From Paragemmobacter amnigenus (GTDB taxonomy: Bacteria > Pseudomonadota > Alphaproteobacteria > Rhodobacterales > Rhodobacteraceae), in assembly GCF_009908265.2 (NCBI RefSeq), contig NZ_JAAATX020000006.1:186001-250000 (forward strand): a stretch of 64,000 bases of DNA. Reading direction: 5' to 3'. This document shows positions 45,113 to 54,467 of the stretch, piece after piece. Position numbers and translations under genes: made by a program. The notes beneath the pieces were generated by a model, which saw only the letters and a program-made list of their open reading frames with translations, was not told the DNA's origin and made no database searches. Each line of letters begins with the position of its first letter. Positions within the stretch are counted from its first letter, which is position 1.

Positions 45113-46444
45113 TTAGCGCAGCGCCCGTGCCGCCGCTGCACCCAGCCGCAACAGCCGCTCTTCCTGCATGGGCGGGGCCATGAAGCTGATCCCGCAGGAC
45201 GGCTGCCCCGTGGGCAGCGTCAGCGCGCACAGACCCATCAGGTTGGCAATCCGCGTGTTCCGCAGCGCCAGCAGGTTTTCGGTGACGTAATAGGCGTTGT
45301 CATCCATCAACCGCGCCGCATCGGGCGGCAGGATGGGGGATGTGGGGATCACCACCGCATCATAGGCCGCCGTCCGTTCTGACCAGACCTTGCGCAGCAC
45401 CTCCAGCCGCCGCCAGCCGGCCACGTAATCGGCGGCGGAAAACCCCGCACCGGACCGGAAGCGTTCAAGGATCCGGGGGAACATCTTTTCCGGCGCCGCC
45501 TCGATCACCTCGCGCCAGATGCCATAGGCTTCGGCGGTGAACAGGGCGGCGGCCAGACCCATCGCCTCGGCCACCTCGGGCACCTTGCCGTGCTCCACCA
45601 CCGCCCCCGCGCCCGACAGGCGCGTCAGGGCGTCGTCGAACCCCTCGCCCGGACGGTCGCGCAGGTCGTCCAGCGCGACGGTCTGCAACACCAAGAGACG
45701 CACCCCCGCAAGGCTCGCCCCGCCAAGGTCGGTGGGACGCCCGCCCTCCATCGCCGCCAGAAGGAAGGCGCAATCCTCCACCGTCTTGGCAATCGGCCCG
45801 ACCGTGTCGAACTTCTCGCACAAGGGCACCGCGCCCCGCGTCGACAGCCGCCCCGCCGTGGTCTTCAATCCCACAAGGTCATTCCAAGCCGCCGGAATCC
45901 GCACCGACCCGCCCGTATCCGACCCGATCGCCGCAGGCGCCAGCCCGAAGGCCACCGATGCCGCCGCGCCCGAGGACGACCCCCCGGCCACCGCGCCCTC
46001 GTCATTCACGCAAGGCGGCGTCGCCGTCACGGGGTTCAACCCCAGACCGGAAAAGGCCAGCTCGCTCAGATGCGTCTTGCCAAGGCAGACCAGCCCGCCC
46101 TGCGTCGCCACCTCGACCACATCCGCATCCCGCACGGGCGTCCGCCCCTTCAGCAGCGCCGACCCCGCCTCGGTCGCCACGCCCGCCGTATCGAACAGGT
46201 CTTTCCAGCTGACCGGTACCCCGTCCAGAAGCCCGCGCCGGAACCCCTTGCGCGCGCGGCCATGCGCCGCCATCGCCTCGGCCCGCGCCCGTGCGGGGGT
46301 GGTGCGGGCATAGATGCGCTCGGCCAGAGGATGGGTCGCGATGGCGTCCAGATGCTGTTCTGCCAGATCGACGGGGTTGATCCGCCCCGCCCCGATCTCG
46401 CGCCCCAGTTCCGCCGCGGTCATGTTCTGCCAGTTCTTCGCCAT
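45113..46444 (-). CDS. Amidase signature family protein
   Basis: The 443-residue protein has the Ser-cisSer-Lys catalytic set of the amidase family: K81 in GVPVSWKDLFDTAG, the cis serine in GGSSSGAA (about 157) and the nucleophile S180 in GSDTGGSVRIPAAWN. It hydrolyses an amide, perhaps an aryl or short-chain amide; a GatA role is unlikely because gatB and gatC are absent. ATG 46444 is chosen because it yields MAKNWQNMTAAELGREI, a normal amidase N-terminus. It is divergent from the UbiH-like gene, with 76 bases between. Confidence 0.9.
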   Translation of the reverse strand: MAKNWQNMTAAELGREIGAGRINPVDLAEQHLDAIATHPLAERIYARTTPARARAEAMAAHGRARKGFRRGLLDGVPVSWKDLFDTAGVATEAGSALLKGRTPVRDADVVEVATQGGLVCLGKTHLSELAFSGLGLNPVTATPPCVNDEGAVAGGSSSGAAASVAFGLAPAAIGSDTGGSVRIPAAWNDLVGLKTTAGRLSTRGAVPLCEKFDTVGPIAKTVEDCAFLLAAMEGGRPTDLGGASLAGVRLLVLQTVALDDLRDRPGEGFDDALTRLSGAGAVVEHGKVPEVAEAMGLAAALFTAEAYGIWREVIEAAPEKMFPRILERFRSGAGFSAADYVAGWRRLEVLRKVWSERTAAYDAVVIPTSPILPPDAARLMDDNAYYVTENLLALRNTRIANLMGLCALTLPTGQPSCGISFMAPPMQEERLLRLGAAAARALR

Positions 46445-46520
46445 GCCAATCCCCGTTTTCCCGAACGGTAGCGGCACAGCGGCGCATGGACAATCCCGCC
46501 ACGACGGCCATATTCGCCCC

Positions 46521-47750
46521 ATGATGCCCGATACCGATATCCTGATCGCCGGAGGCGGCCTGAACGGCCCCGCGCTGGCCCTTGCGCTGGCCCAAGGCGG
46601 GCTGCGCGTCACCGTGATCGACGCCCGCCCCGCCCCCGCCCGCGCCGAGGCGGGCTTTGACGGCCGCGCCTATGCACTCGCCATCGCCTCGCGCCGCCTG
46701 CTGTCCATGATCGGGATCTGGCAGGCCGTGGGGGACAAGGCCCAGCCCATCCACCGCATCAAGGCATCGGACGGGCTGGCGGGTCAGGGCCCCGCGCCCT
46801 TCTTCCTGACCTTCGACGCGGCAGAGATCGAGGAAGGCCCGATGGGATTCCTGCTGGAGGACCGCCACCTCTACGCGGCCTTCCTTGCCGCGATGGAGGC
46901 TGACCCGAACATCACGCTCCTGTCGGGGGAAACCGTCACCGACCAGACCGTCACCCCCGACCGCGTCACCGTCACCCTCGCCAGCGGCAAGGCGCTGTCG
47001 GCCCGCCTGCTGATCGGCTGCGACGGGCGCGGCAGCGGCACCGCCACCCGCGCGGGCATCCGCCGCGTGGGCTGGGGCTATGGCCAGACCGCCCTTGTCA
47101 CCGCGATCCGGCATGAGAAGGACCACGAAGGCACCGCGCACCAGTTCTTCATGCCCGAAGGCCCGCTGGCGATCCTGCCGCTGAAGGGCGGCCACCATTC
47201 CAGCATCGTGTGGAGCGAGACGGACGCCAACGCCGCCCGCATCCATGCCCTGCCCGATGACCAGTATCTTGCCGCCCTGCGCCCCCGCTTCGGCGATTTC
47301 CTCGGGCAGATCGAACTGGCGGGCGACCGCTTCACCTATCCGCTGTCGCTGTCGCTGGCCGAACGCTTTGTCGCGGCGCGCGTGGCGCTGGTAGGGGATG
47401 CGGCGCATGGCGTGCATCCGATCGCAGGGCAGGGGCTGAACCTCGGCCTGCGGGACGTGGCGGCACTGGCACAGGTGGTGATCGAATCCGCCCGGCGGGG
47501 CGAGGATATCGGCAGCCCCGTGACGCTGGATGCCTATCAACGCTGGCGCAGGTTCGATTCCACCGCGCTGGCGCTGGGGATGGATACGGTCAACCGGCTG
47601 TTTTCCAACGACAACCCCATCCTGCGCGCGGGGCGCGACCTTGGGCTGGGGATCGTCAACGCCATGCCGGGCCTGCGCCGCCGTTTCATCCGGCAGGCGG
47701 CGGGCTTGCAGGGCGACCTGCCGCGCCTGCTGGCGGGGAAGGCGATCTAG
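46521..47750 (+). CDS. UbiH/UbiF/Coq6-family FAD-dependent hydroxylase
   Basis: The 409-residue flavoprotein monooxygenase has ILIAGGGLNGPALALALAQ for the FAD adenosine, LLIGCDGRGSGT (the DG motif) and LVGDAAHGVHPIAGQGLNLGLRD, the family signature of ubiquinone ring hydroxylases. It probably adds a hydroxyl group to a ubiquinone precursor in the membrane-associated Ubi complex; which carbon cannot be told. Two ATGs, 46521 and 46524, are possible starts. It converges on the Trm112-like gene. Confidence 0.88.
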   Translation: MMPDTDILIAGGGLNGPALALALAQGGLRVTVIDARPAPARAEAGFDGRAYALAIASRRLLSMIGIWQAVGDKAQPIHRIKASDGLAGQGPAPFFLTFDAAEIEEGPMGFLLEDRHLYAAFLAAMEADPNITLLSGETVTDQTVTPDRVTVTLASGKALSARLLIGCDGRGSGTATRAGIRRVGWGYGQTALVTAIRHEKDHEGTAHQFFMPEGPLAILPLKGGHHSSIVWSETDANAARIHALPDDQYLAALRPRFGDFLGQIELAGDRFTYPLSLSLAERFVAARVALVGDAAHGVHPIAGQGLNLGLRDVAALAQVVIESARRGEDIGSPVTLDAYQRWRRFDSTALALGMDTVNRLFSNDNPILRAGRDLGLGIVNAMPGLRRRFIRQAAGLQGDLPRLLAGKAI

Positions 47751-47802
47751 CCTCGCTTGCCTTTGGTCGGGGCGACAGCCTCGGCCAAGGCGACAATCCG
47801 GA

Positions 47803-47985
47803 TCAATCCAGCGGCCGCGCCTCGCCCACCAACATGATCGGGATCCCGTCGCGGATCGGAAAGGCCAGATGCGCGGCCTTCGACACCAGTTCCTGCCGCT
47901 CGGCGTCATAGGTCAGCACCGCCTGCGTCACGGGGCAGACCAGCGCCTCCAGCATCCGGCGGTCGAACACTGTCGCGTCCGTCAT
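47803..47985 (-). CDS. Trm112 family protein
   Basis: This 60-residue protein reads [19 protein letters not shown], then [21 protein letters not shown], the standard short bacterial Trm112/YcaR form. Trm112-like proteins in other organisms support methyltransferases; the bacterial role is not settled. The zinc-ribbon CPxC of some relatives is CPVT here, so metal binding is probably lost. Its ATG overlaps the TGA of the LON-domain gene (ATGA). Confidence 0.88.
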   Translation of the reverse strand: MTDATVFDRRMLEALVCPVTQAVLTYDAERQELVSKAAHLAFPIRDGIPIMLVGEARPLD

Positions 47986-48626
47986 TGCATCACCTCTTCC
48001 CCCGACCCGCCGCGCAGGGCGAATTCGATCAGCGTCACCAAAGTCTCGCGCCGCGTGGTCAGCGACGGCGCCTCGAGCAGCGCCTGCTTGTCCTCGGGGC
48101 CGAACGGGCACAGCATCGACAGCGAGTTGATCAACAACTCCGTCTCAGCCTCTTTCAGGCTGGACCAGTCGGTCGACAGGTTCTGCGCCGCGAAATACCG
48201 CCCCAGCAGCGCCAGAAACTCCTCGCGCCGGAAGCCCGCATCTTCCTCGACCGGCCCCAGATCGCGCCCGAACCCCGCCCAATCCACAGTGCAACGGCGA
48301 TAGGGGGTGAACCCAGTCACCTCCTCCTTCACGCGGAACCGGGAAATACCGGCCAGCGTGATCATATACCTCCCGTCCTCGGTTTCCGAAAACCCCGTCA
48401 GACGCCCCGCACAGCCGATGGCATTCAGCCGCTTTTCCGCCGTCCCCGGCACCTCGCGCGGCTGGATCATGCCGATCAGCCGGTGCTTGGTCTTCAGGCA
48501 ATCCTCGATCATCGCCAGATAACGCGGCTCGAAGATATGCAGGGGCAGACGGCCACGCGGCAAGAGCAGCGCCCCGGGCAGCGGAAAGACAGGGATCGTC
48601 TCGGGCAGGTCAGCGGCTTTGATCAT
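47982..48626 (-). CDS. LON peptidase substrate-binding-domain protein
   Basis: The 214-residue protein is a stand-alone Lon N-terminal domain: [32 protein letters not shown], a GCAGRLTGF segment and [13 protein letters not shown]. There is no AAA or Ser-Lys protease part. Such proteins are widespread, and their function is unproven; substrate recognition or a chaperone-like role is suggested by the domain. It sits between cnoX and the Trm112-like gene in a compact minus-strand operon, the same order seen in many Alphaproteobacteria to my knowledge. Confidence 0.92.
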   Translation of the reverse strand: MIKAADLPETIPVFPLPGALLLPRGRLPLHIFEPRYLAMIEDCLKTKHRLIGMIQPREVPGTAEKRLNAIGCAGRLTGFSETEDGRYMITLAGISRFRVKEEVTGFTPYRRCTVDWAGFGRDLGPVEEDAGFRREEFLALLGRYFAAQNLSTDWSSLKEAETELLINSLSMLCPFGPEDKQALLEAPSLTTRRETLVTLIEFALRGGSGEEVMQ

Positions 48627-48653
48627 GTCGGGTCAGGTAGCCCGCCCCGCGCA

Positions 48654-49556
48654 TCAGGCAAATATCATCGACGACAGGCGGCGACGGCCTTTCAGCGCCA
48701 CGGGGTCCGTGGGCTTCAGCGCCTCGAAGATCGTTATCAGTTGCGCCTTGGCGGCACCATCGTTCCATTCGCGGTCCAGCTTGAACAGATCGAGCAGCAC
48801 ATCCACCGCCTCGTCCACCTTGCCCGCCGCGTGCAGCGCGGTCGCCAGATCGAACCGCGCCTGACGGTCCTGCGGATCGGCCTCGACCGCCGCGCGCAAT
48901 TCCTGCTCCGGCCCCGCATTGGCGGCCTGCTTGGCCAGTTCGAGCTGCGCCCGCGCGGCCTCGACCTCTTTCGCCTTGGCGATGGCGGCGGGGGCGGCGT
49001 CCAGCATCGCCTCGGCCTGATCGAACTGCCCCAGCGCAAGGTGGCAGCGCACCAACCCGCCATAGGCCGCCGCATTCTCGGCCTCTTCGCCAAGGATCGC
49101 GGCAAAGGTTTCGGCGGCATCCGTCACCGCGCCCTCGGCCAGCATCTGCTCGGCCGCCTCGATCGCCTCGGCCAGACCGCCGTCACCGGCAAGGGCCGAC
49201 AGCTTGTCGACGAATTTCTTGATCTCGGATGGCGGCACCGCGCCCTGGAAGCCGTCCACCGGCTGGCCCTGCCAGAAGGCATAGACGGTGGGGATCGACT
49301 GGATGCGCAACTGCGCCGCGACCATCTGGTTCTGGTCCACATCGATCTTGACCATCCGCACCTTGCCGCCCGCCGCCTTCACCGCCGCCTCCAGCGCGGG
49401 GCCCAGCGTCTTGCACGGGCCGCACCACGGCGCCCAGAAATCGACGATCACGGGAACCTCGCGGCTCGCCTCGATCACGTCCTGCATGAAGGTCGCCTCG
49501 GTGCCGTCCTTGACCAGATCACCCTGCGGCGCCGTCTTTTCGCCCATCCCGAACAT
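48654..49556 (-). CDS. cnoX: Thioredoxin-like chaperedoxin CnoX (YbbN)
   Basis: The 300-residue protein has a thioredoxin domain (about 20-125) with VPVIVDFWAPWCGPCKTLGP, then TPR-like helices (about 135-290) rich in Ala and Glu. CnoX protects proteins from oxidative aggregation and hands them to GroEL or DnaK. This copy keeps both active-site cysteines (WCGPC), unlike E. coli YbbN, which has lost them, so it may have oxidoreductase activity. ATG 49556 has AGGA a few bases upstream; ATG 49568 in frame is an alternative. Confidence 0.9.
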   Translation of the reverse strand: MFGMGEKTAPQGDLVKDGTEATFMQDVIEASREVPVIVDFWAPWCGPCKTLGPALEAAVKAAGGKVRMVKIDVDQNQMVAAQLRIQSIPTVYAFWQGQPVDGFQGAVPPSEIKKFVDKLSALAGDGGLAEAIEAAEQMLAEGAVTDAAETFAAILGEEAENAAAYGGLVRCHLALGQFDQAEAMLDAAPAAIAKAKEVEAARAQLELAKQAANAGPEQELRAAVEADPQDRQARFDLATALHAAGKVDEAVDVLLDLFKLDREWNDGAAKAQLITIFEALKPTDPVALKGRRRLSSMIFA

Positions 49557-49687
49557 CGCATTCCTCATCAGGCATATCTTTGGCCCCTATATGCGCGCGG
49601 GTGGACAAAAGGCCAAGGGGGCAAACCTGCTTTACCTGTGCCGCACACGGCCCTAGCCTTGCGCGCGATACGACACCGGAGACACCC

Positions 49688-50326
49688 ATGCCCGTCCTGC
49701 TGACCTATGGCGACAGCAACACCCACGGCACACCGCCCATCATCGACCGCCGCGAATACCGCCGCTTCGGTCCGGGCGTCCGCTGGCCCACGGTGGCGCA
49801 GGCCGAACTGGGCACAGGCTGGGACCTGGCGGAAGAGGGGCTTCCCGGCCGCACCGCGCAATATGACGACCCCGTCATGGGGGCGCATATGAACGGCCGT
49901 GTGGGGCTGCGGATCGCGCTGCAGACACATGGCCCCATCGACGTGATGACGCTGATGCTGGGCACCAACGACGTCAAGACCCGCTTCGCCGCCACGCCCG
50001 AAGACGTGGTGGCAGGGGTCGCGGGCCTTCTGGATGTCGCCACATCGCTGGAATACCAGGATCGCCACGGCGGGTTCAAAATCCTGCTCATCTGCCCCCC
50101 GCCCGTGGTCGAGGTCGGCCCCATCGCCGCCGAATTCTGGGGCGGTGCCGCGCGGTCGCAGGCCCTGCCCCCGCTCTATGAAGCCTTGGCACGCTCGCGC
50201 GGCGTTGGGTTCCTCGACGCGGGCAAGGTCATTTCCGTCAGCCCCCTCGACGGCGTGCATTATGACGAAACCGCCCATGCCGCCCTTGGCAAGGCTGTCG
50301 CTGCAGCCATCCGCGCGCTGGTCTGA
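49688..50326 (+). CDS. SGNH/GDSL hydrolase family protein
   Basis: The 212-residue protein has the block I nucleophile motif TYGDSNTHG with S10, block III GTND near residue 93, and block V DGVHYDETAH with the catalytic Asp and His near 184-190. It hydrolyses an ester or acyl group, possibly an acetyl-sugar; arylesterase and acyl-CoA thioesterase are the alternatives. No signal peptide is seen. It is divergent from cnoX and lies 34 bases before the dTDP-rhamnose operon, so deacetylation of a glycan precursor is an appealing but untested idea. Confidence 0.87.
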   Translation: MPVLLTYGDSNTHGTPPIIDRREYRRFGPGVRWPTVAQAELGTGWDLAEEGLPGRTAQYDDPVMGAHMNGRVGLRIALQTHGPIDVMTLMLGTNDVKTRFAATPEDVVAGVAGLLDVATSLEYQDRHGGFKILLICPPPVVEVGPIAAEFWGGAARSQALPPLYEALARSRGVGFLDAGKVISVSPLDGVHYDETAHAALGKAVAAAIRALV

Positions 50327-50360
50327 CCCCGTCCCTTTGCGAGTGTGAATCGAGACCCCC

Positions 50361-50921
50361 ATGCAGATCGAACAGACGGCCCTTTCCGGCGTCCTCATCC
50401 TGACGCCGCGACGTTTTGGCGATGACCGCGGCTGGTTCACCGAAACCTGGAATGCCGCCCGCATGGCGGCGGCAGGGCTGGACCTGCCCTTCGTGCAGGA
50501 CAACCATTCCTTCTCTGCTCAGGCAGGCACCCTGCGCGGCCTGCACTACCAGTCGCCCCCCCGCGCGCAGGACAAGCTGGTGCGCTGCACGCGCGGCGCG
50601 ATCCGCGACGCGGTGGTGGATGCGCGGCGCGGGTCGCCCTCGTACGGGCAGTGGGTCGCGGTTGACCTGACCGCCGAGAATGGCCGCCAGATCCTTGTTC
50701 CCAAAGGTTTCCTGCACGGCTTCGTCACCCTGACACCGGATACCGAGGTGCAATACAAATGCACCGACACCTATTCCCCCGACCATGACGGCGGCGTCCG
50801 CTGGGATAGTTGCGGCATCGACTGGGGCCTGACCGCGCCGCCGGTCCTGTCGGCCAAGGACACCACCGCCCCCGCCTTTGCCGACTGGCAAAGCCCCTTC
50901 ACATGGGGGGACGCGGCATGA
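50361..50921 (+). CDS. rfbC: dTDP-4-dehydrorhamnose 3,5-epimerase
   Basis: RfbC (RmlC) is the third enzyme of the dTDP-L-rhamnose pathway. The 186-residue cupin has [11 protein letters not shown], the active-site [19 protein letters not shown] with the catalytic His, and [26 protein letters not shown] with the catalytic Tyr. It is the first gene of a four-gene operon in which every junction is an ATGA overlap. Compared with the RfbC-like copy at 14130, this one keeps the standard dTDP-pathway motifs throughout. Confidence 0.95.
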   Translation: MQIEQTALSGVLILTPRRFGDDRGWFTETWNAARMAAAGLDLPFVQDNHSFSAQAGTLRGLHYQSPPRAQDKLVRCTRGAIRDAVVDARRGSPSYGQWVAVDLTAENGRQILVPKGFLHGFVTLTPDTEVQYKCTDTYSPDHDGGVRWDSCGIDWGLTAPPVLSAKDTTAPAFADWQSPFTWGDAA

Positions 50922-51958
50922 AACTCCTCGTCACCGGTGGTGCGGGATTCATCGGGTCTGCCGTGGTGCGGCTGGCCGTTTCGCGCGGGCACCATGTCGT
51001 CAATCTCGATGCGCTGACCTATGCCGCCTGCCTCGACAACGTGGCCCCCGTCGCCACTTCCCCCCTCTATGCTTTCGAACAGGCCGACATCCGCGACCGC
51101 GCCGCACTCGACCGCATCCTTGCACAGCATGACCCCGACGCGATCATGCACCTGGCCGCCGAAAGCCATGTCGACCGGTCCATCGACGGCCCCGGCACCT
51201 TCATCGACACCAACGTGACCGGCACCTATACCCTGCTGGAGGCCACCCGCGCCTTCTGGACGCGCAAGGGAAAACCCGGAACCTTCCGCTTTCACCACAT
51301 CTCGACGGATGAGGTGTTCGGCTCCCTCGGCCCCACCGGCAAGTTCACCGAAGAAACCCCCTACGACCCGCGCAGCCCCTATTCCGCATCAAAGGCGGCG
51401 TCAGACCACCTCGTCCGCGCCTGGCACGAAACCTATGGGCTGCCGGTCGTGCTGACCAACTGCTCCAACAATTATGGCCCCTACCACTTCCCCGAAAAGC
51501 TGATCCCCGTCGTGATCCTGAACGCCTTGGCGGGCAAGCCCATCCCCGTCTATGGCAAGGGCGAGAATGTCCGCGACTGGCTGTATGTCGAAGACCACGC
51601 CGACGCCCTGCTGACCGTGCTGGAACGCGGCCAGACCGGCCGCAGCTACAATATCGGGGGCGAGAACGAGGCGACCAACCTCGACATCGTCCGCACCCTC
51701 TGCGCCCTCTTGGACGAGATGCACCCCGACACCGCCCCGCATGACCGCCTGATCACCTTCGTCACCGACCGGCCCGGCCACGACCTGCGCTATGCCATCG
51801 ATCCGGCCCGCGTCCGCGGCGAACTGGGCTGGCGCCCGTCTGTCACCTTGCAGGAAGGGCTCCGCCGCACCGTCCGCTGGTATCTGGATAACGAACCATG
51901 GTGGCGCGCCCTGCAATCGCGGGCGGGCGTGGGCGAAAGGCTGGGGGTCAAGGCATGA
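50918..51958 (+). CDS. rfbB: dTDP-glucose 4,6-dehydratase
   Basis: RfbB (RmlB) turns dTDP-glucose into dTDP-4-keto-6-deoxyglucose. The 346-residue SDR has [31 protein letters not shown] and [11 protein letters not shown] with the catalytic Thr-Asp-Glu. [15 protein letters not shown] supplies the Tyr/Lys, and [18 protein letters not shown] follows. Length and motifs are standard. Its ATG overlaps the rfbC stop and its stop overlaps the rfbD start. Confidence 0.97.
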   Translation: MKLLVTGGAGFIGSAVVRLAVSRGHHVVNLDALTYAACLDNVAPVATSPLYAFEQADIRDRAALDRILAQHDPDAIMHLAAESHVDRSIDGPGTFIDTNVTGTYTLLEATRAFWTRKGKPGTFRFHHISTDEVFGSLGPTGKFTEETPYDPRSPYSASKAASDHLVRAWHETYGLPVVLTNCSNNYGPYHFPEKLIPVVILNALAGKPIPVYGKGENVRDWLYVEDHADALLTVLERGQTGRSYNIGGENEATNLDIVRTLCALLDEMHPDTAPHDRLITFVTDRPGHDLRYAIDPARVRGELGWRPSVTLQEGLRRTVRWYLDNEPWWRALQSRAGVGERLGVKA

Positions 51959-52809
51959 GGCTCCTGGTCTTCGGCCAGACCGGACAGGTCGCCCGCGAAC
52001 TGGCCCGCCGCCTGCCGCCCGATGTCACCGCCACCTTCCTGTCCCGCAGCGACGCCGACCTGATGCAGCCCGCCACCTGCGCCGCCGCCATCACCGCGCG
52101 CGACATGGACGCCGTCATCAACGCCGCCGCATGGACCGCCGTCGACAAGGCCGAGTCCGAGGAAACCGCCGCCACCACCGTCAACGGCGACAGCCCCGCC
52201 GCCATGGCCCGCGCCTGCGCCGCCAAGGGTGTGCCTTTCCTTCACATTTCAACCGATTACGTCTTTGACGGCAGGGGCGACACCCCCTTCGCCCCCGACC
52301 ACCCCACCGCGCCCCTGAACGCCTATGGCCGCTCCAAACTGGCGGGCGAAACCGCCATCCGCGCCAGCGGCGCGCGGCACCTGATCCTGCGGACAAGCTG
52401 GGTCGTCTCCGCCCACGGGACGAATTTCTTGCGCACCATGCTCCGCCTCGGCGCGGAACGGCCGTCGCTGAACGTGGTCGCGGACCAGCACGGCGCCCCC
52501 ACCCCCGCCGCCGCCATCGCAGACGCCCTGCTGACCGCCACCCGCGCCATGACCCAAGGCGCGGCGGGCGGCACGCACCACTTCGCCGGAACGCCCGACA
52601 CGACATGGGCCGACTTCGCCCGCGCCATCATGGCAGGCGCCGGATTGCCCTGCGATATCAACGATATCCCCACCAGCGCCTACCCCACCCCCGCCGCGCG
52701 ACCCGCAAACTCGCGCCTTGACTGTTCCACCTTCACCCGTGACTTCGGCATCCCCCGCCCCGACTGGCGGGCACATCTTGCCGGAATATTGCAGGAGCTT
52801 CGCACATGA
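51955..52809 (+). CDS. rfbD: dTDP-4-dehydrorhamnose reductase
   Basis: RfbD (RmlD) reduces dTDP-4-keto-L-rhamnose to dTDP-L-rhamnose with NAD(P)H. The 284-residue protein has [49 protein letters not shown] and the active-site YGRSKLAGE with the Tyr/Lys pair. It is the third gene of the operon, with ATGA overlaps at both ends. Confidence 0.96.
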   Translation: MRLLVFGQTGQVARELARRLPPDVTATFLSRSDADLMQPATCAAAITARDMDAVINAAAWTAVDKAESEETAATTVNGDSPAAMARACAAKGVPFLHISTDYVFDGRGDTPFAPDHPTAPLNAYGRSKLAGETAIRASGARHLILRTSWVVSAHGTNFLRTMLRLGAERPSLNVVADQHGAPTPAAAIADALLTATRAMTQGAAGGTHHFAGTPDTTWADFARAIMAGAGLPCDINDIPTSAYPTPAARPANSRLDCSTFTRDFGIPRPDWRAHLAGILQELRT

Positions 52810-53681
52810 CCGACCGCAAGGGCATCATCCTCGCCGGTGGCTCCGGCACGCGGCTTTGGCCCATCACCATGGGCGTGTCGAAACAGCTCCTGCCGCTCTA
52901 TGACAAGCCGATGATCTATTACCCGCTGTCGGTCCTGATGCTGGGCGGGATCCGCGATATCGCCATCATCACCACGCCGGAAGATCAGGCGCAATTCCAA
53001 CGGCTTATGGGCGATGGCAGCCAGTGGGGCCTGTCCTTCACATGGATCGTCCAACCCTCACCCGACGGTCTTGCCCAGGCCTACATCCTCGCCCGTGATT
53101 TCCTGAACGGCGCGCCCTCGGCAATGGTCCTTGGCGACAACATCTTCTTCGGCCACGGCCTGCCCGAAACGCTCGCCGCTGCCGATGCGCGGGTCACGGG
53201 CGGCACCGTCTTCGGCTATCGCGTGGCCGATCCGGAACGCTATGGCGTGGTGGATTTCGCCCCCGACGGCACCGTCCGTACCATCGTGGAAAAGCCCGCC
53301 AACCCGCCGTCGAACTATGCCGTCACCGGCCTCTACTACCTCGACGGACGCGCGCCGGAACTGGCGCAATCCATCCGCCCCTCGCCGCGCGGAGAGCTGG
53401 AAATCGTTGATCTGCTTGAGAAATACCGCGCCGAAGGCGCGCTGTCGGTTGAACGCATGGGGCGGGGATTTGCGTGGCTGGACACCGGCACCCATGGCTC
53501 GCTTCTGGATGCGGGGAACTTCGTGCGGACCCTGACCGACCGGCAGGGGCTTCAGGTGGGCTCGCCGGACGAGATTGCCTTCCGCGCGGGCTTCATCACC
53601 CGCGATGACCTGCTGCGGCGGGCCGAAATCTTCCGCAAGAACGACTACGGGCGTTATCTGCTTGGAATCGCGTCGGAATGA
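52806..53681 (+). CDS. rfbA: Glucose-1-phosphate thymidylyltransferase
   Basis: RfbA (RmlA) makes dTDP-glucose from dTTP and glucose-1-phosphate, the entry step of the pathway. The 291-residue protein has GIILAGGSGTRLWPITMGVSK, YDKPMIYYPLSVLML, LGDNIFFGHGL with the metal aspartate, IVEKPANPPSNYAVTGLYY and the GFAWLDTGTH motif (here GRGFAWLDTGTHGSLL). Length and motifs match the family. It completes the rfbCBDA set, so the cell can make dTDP-L-rhamnose from this operon alone. Confidence 0.97.
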   Translation: MTDRKGIILAGGSGTRLWPITMGVSKQLLPLYDKPMIYYPLSVLMLGGIRDIAIITTPEDQAQFQRLMGDGSQWGLSFTWIVQPSPDGLAQAYILARDFLNGAPSAMVLGDNIFFGHGLPETLAAADARVTGGTVFGYRVADPERYGVVDFAPDGTVRTIVEKPANPPSNYAVTGLYYLDGRAPELAQSIRPSPRGELEIVDLLEKYRAEGALSVERMGRGFAWLDTGTHGSLLDAGNFVRTLTDRQGLQVGSPDEIAFRAGFITRDDLLRRAEIFRKNDYGRYLLGIASE

Positions 53682-53707
53682 TACATGCAAAATAGATGAT
53701 GCATTAC

Positions 53708-53739
53708 GCCCGTTCTGCGCTACGCTTGCGCTAACGGGC
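53708..53739 (+). terminator. Hairpin downstream of rfbA
   Basis: GCCCGTT (53708-53714) pairs with AACGGGC (53733-53739), and the enclosed bases contain further GCGC complementarity. It lies 27 bases after the rfbA stop with no T-tract, so it may be a factor-assisted terminator or attenuator before the small membrane protein gene. Confidence 0.45.
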
Positions 53740-53787
53740 CAATGATTCAAGACCGATGGCCCACCCTTTGGGAGGAGGGTTCCGGCA

Positions 53788-53979
53788 ATGAACAAGCTCA
53801 TCGCAGTCGTCTGTGTCATCTCGTGGTCAGGTTTCTGGGCCTTCGGCTATCTGGCGCTGTCTGCCGACATCACGGATCAAGCACAGATGGTGACCGCAGG
53901 ATTTCTGGCCTTTGCCGGCTTCCTGACGGGGATGTTCACCTATATGCGCCTGTCCCGCGACATCCCCCTAAACCACTGA
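53788..53979 (+). CDS. Small two-helix membrane protein
   Basis: This 63-residue protein has two hydrophobic segments, LIAVVCVISWSGFWAFGYLA (about 4-23) and MVTAGFLAFAGFLTGMFTYM (34-53), joined by a short polar turn, with a basic C-terminus. A strong GGAGGAGGG ribosome-binding site precedes ATG 53788, which makes translation likely. I do not recognise a named family. It follows the rhamnose operon and a hairpin, and ends before a convergent hairpin region. A role as a small membrane subunit is possible, but nothing ties it to its neighbours. Confidence 0.7.
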   Translation: MNKLIAVVCVISWSGFWAFGYLALSADITDQAQMVTAGFLAFAGFLTGMFTYMRLSRDIPLNH

Positions 53980-54110
53980 GGGCGCTGGCTTAATCGCCGC
54001 CTCCTCACCGAAACGCCCGTCCGTTTCCCGTGCAGACGGCCGTACCGCAGGCTGTGCATACGCACGCCAGCCAAAGCAGCCGTTAACCACGGGCGCGACT
54101 CAGCACGCCC

Positions 54111-54184
54111 CTTCATCTCGGCCAAAATACTCTCGGGGGGTGAATGGCCGCCCATGGGCGGCCAGAGGGGGCGGAACGCCCCCT
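54111..54184 (+). terminator. TTCATCTCGGC box plus two GC hairpins
   Basis: CTTCATCTCGGCCAAAATAC at 54111 is followed by CTCGGGGGGT, then a perfect 20-base palindrome, TGGCCGCCCA/TGGGCGGCCA (54145-54164). A second stem follows, AGGGGGCG (54166-54173) with CGCCCCCT (54177-54184). It sits between the convergent small membrane protein and fdsD genes and may terminate both. Together with the sequence at 53980-54110, which shows no gene, it fills the 251-base gap. Confidence 0.6.
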
Positions 54185-54230
54185 GCCACGAAAGGCAAAG
54201 ACGTGCGGGCGGAACGCCCGCTCTGCCGGA

Positions 54231-54467
54231 TCAGACGGTTTCCGCCACGGGCCGCTTGATGGTCTGTGCCGCCTCGAGCACGAGCGGACGCAGGCCCGCG
54301 CCGCCGGCATCGACCACCTCGAAGAAATGCCGCCGCATGCGGGGTTCCCAGAAGTCGTTGATATGCGCCGCGATGCCCGCCACGCCCTCGGCATGGGGTT
54401 TCGATTCGAAGAATTTGGAAATCTGGTTGGCCATGTAGACCAGTTTCTCGTGCGGGTTACCGGACAT
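54231..54467 (-). CDS. fdsD: Formate dehydrogenase subunit delta
   Basis: The 78-residue protein reads KLVYMANQISKFFESKPHAE, then GIAAHINDFWEPRMRR, the conserved core of FdsD. In Rhodobacter capsulatus the delta subunit is needed for active enzyme and works with the sulfurtransferase FdhD/FdsC in cofactor maturation. It is the last gene of the fds operon; its ATG overlaps the fdhD stop by 11 bases. Confidence 0.95.
   Translation of the reverse strand: MSGNPHEKLVYMANQISKFFESKPHAEGVAGIAAHINDFWEPRMRRHFFEVVDAGGAGLRPLVLEAAQTIKRPVAETV

Noticed and set aside
45113-46444. GatA subunit of the amidotransferase
   Set aside because: gatB and gatC are not adjacent, and the protein has the general amidase signature without features specific to GatA that I can identify.
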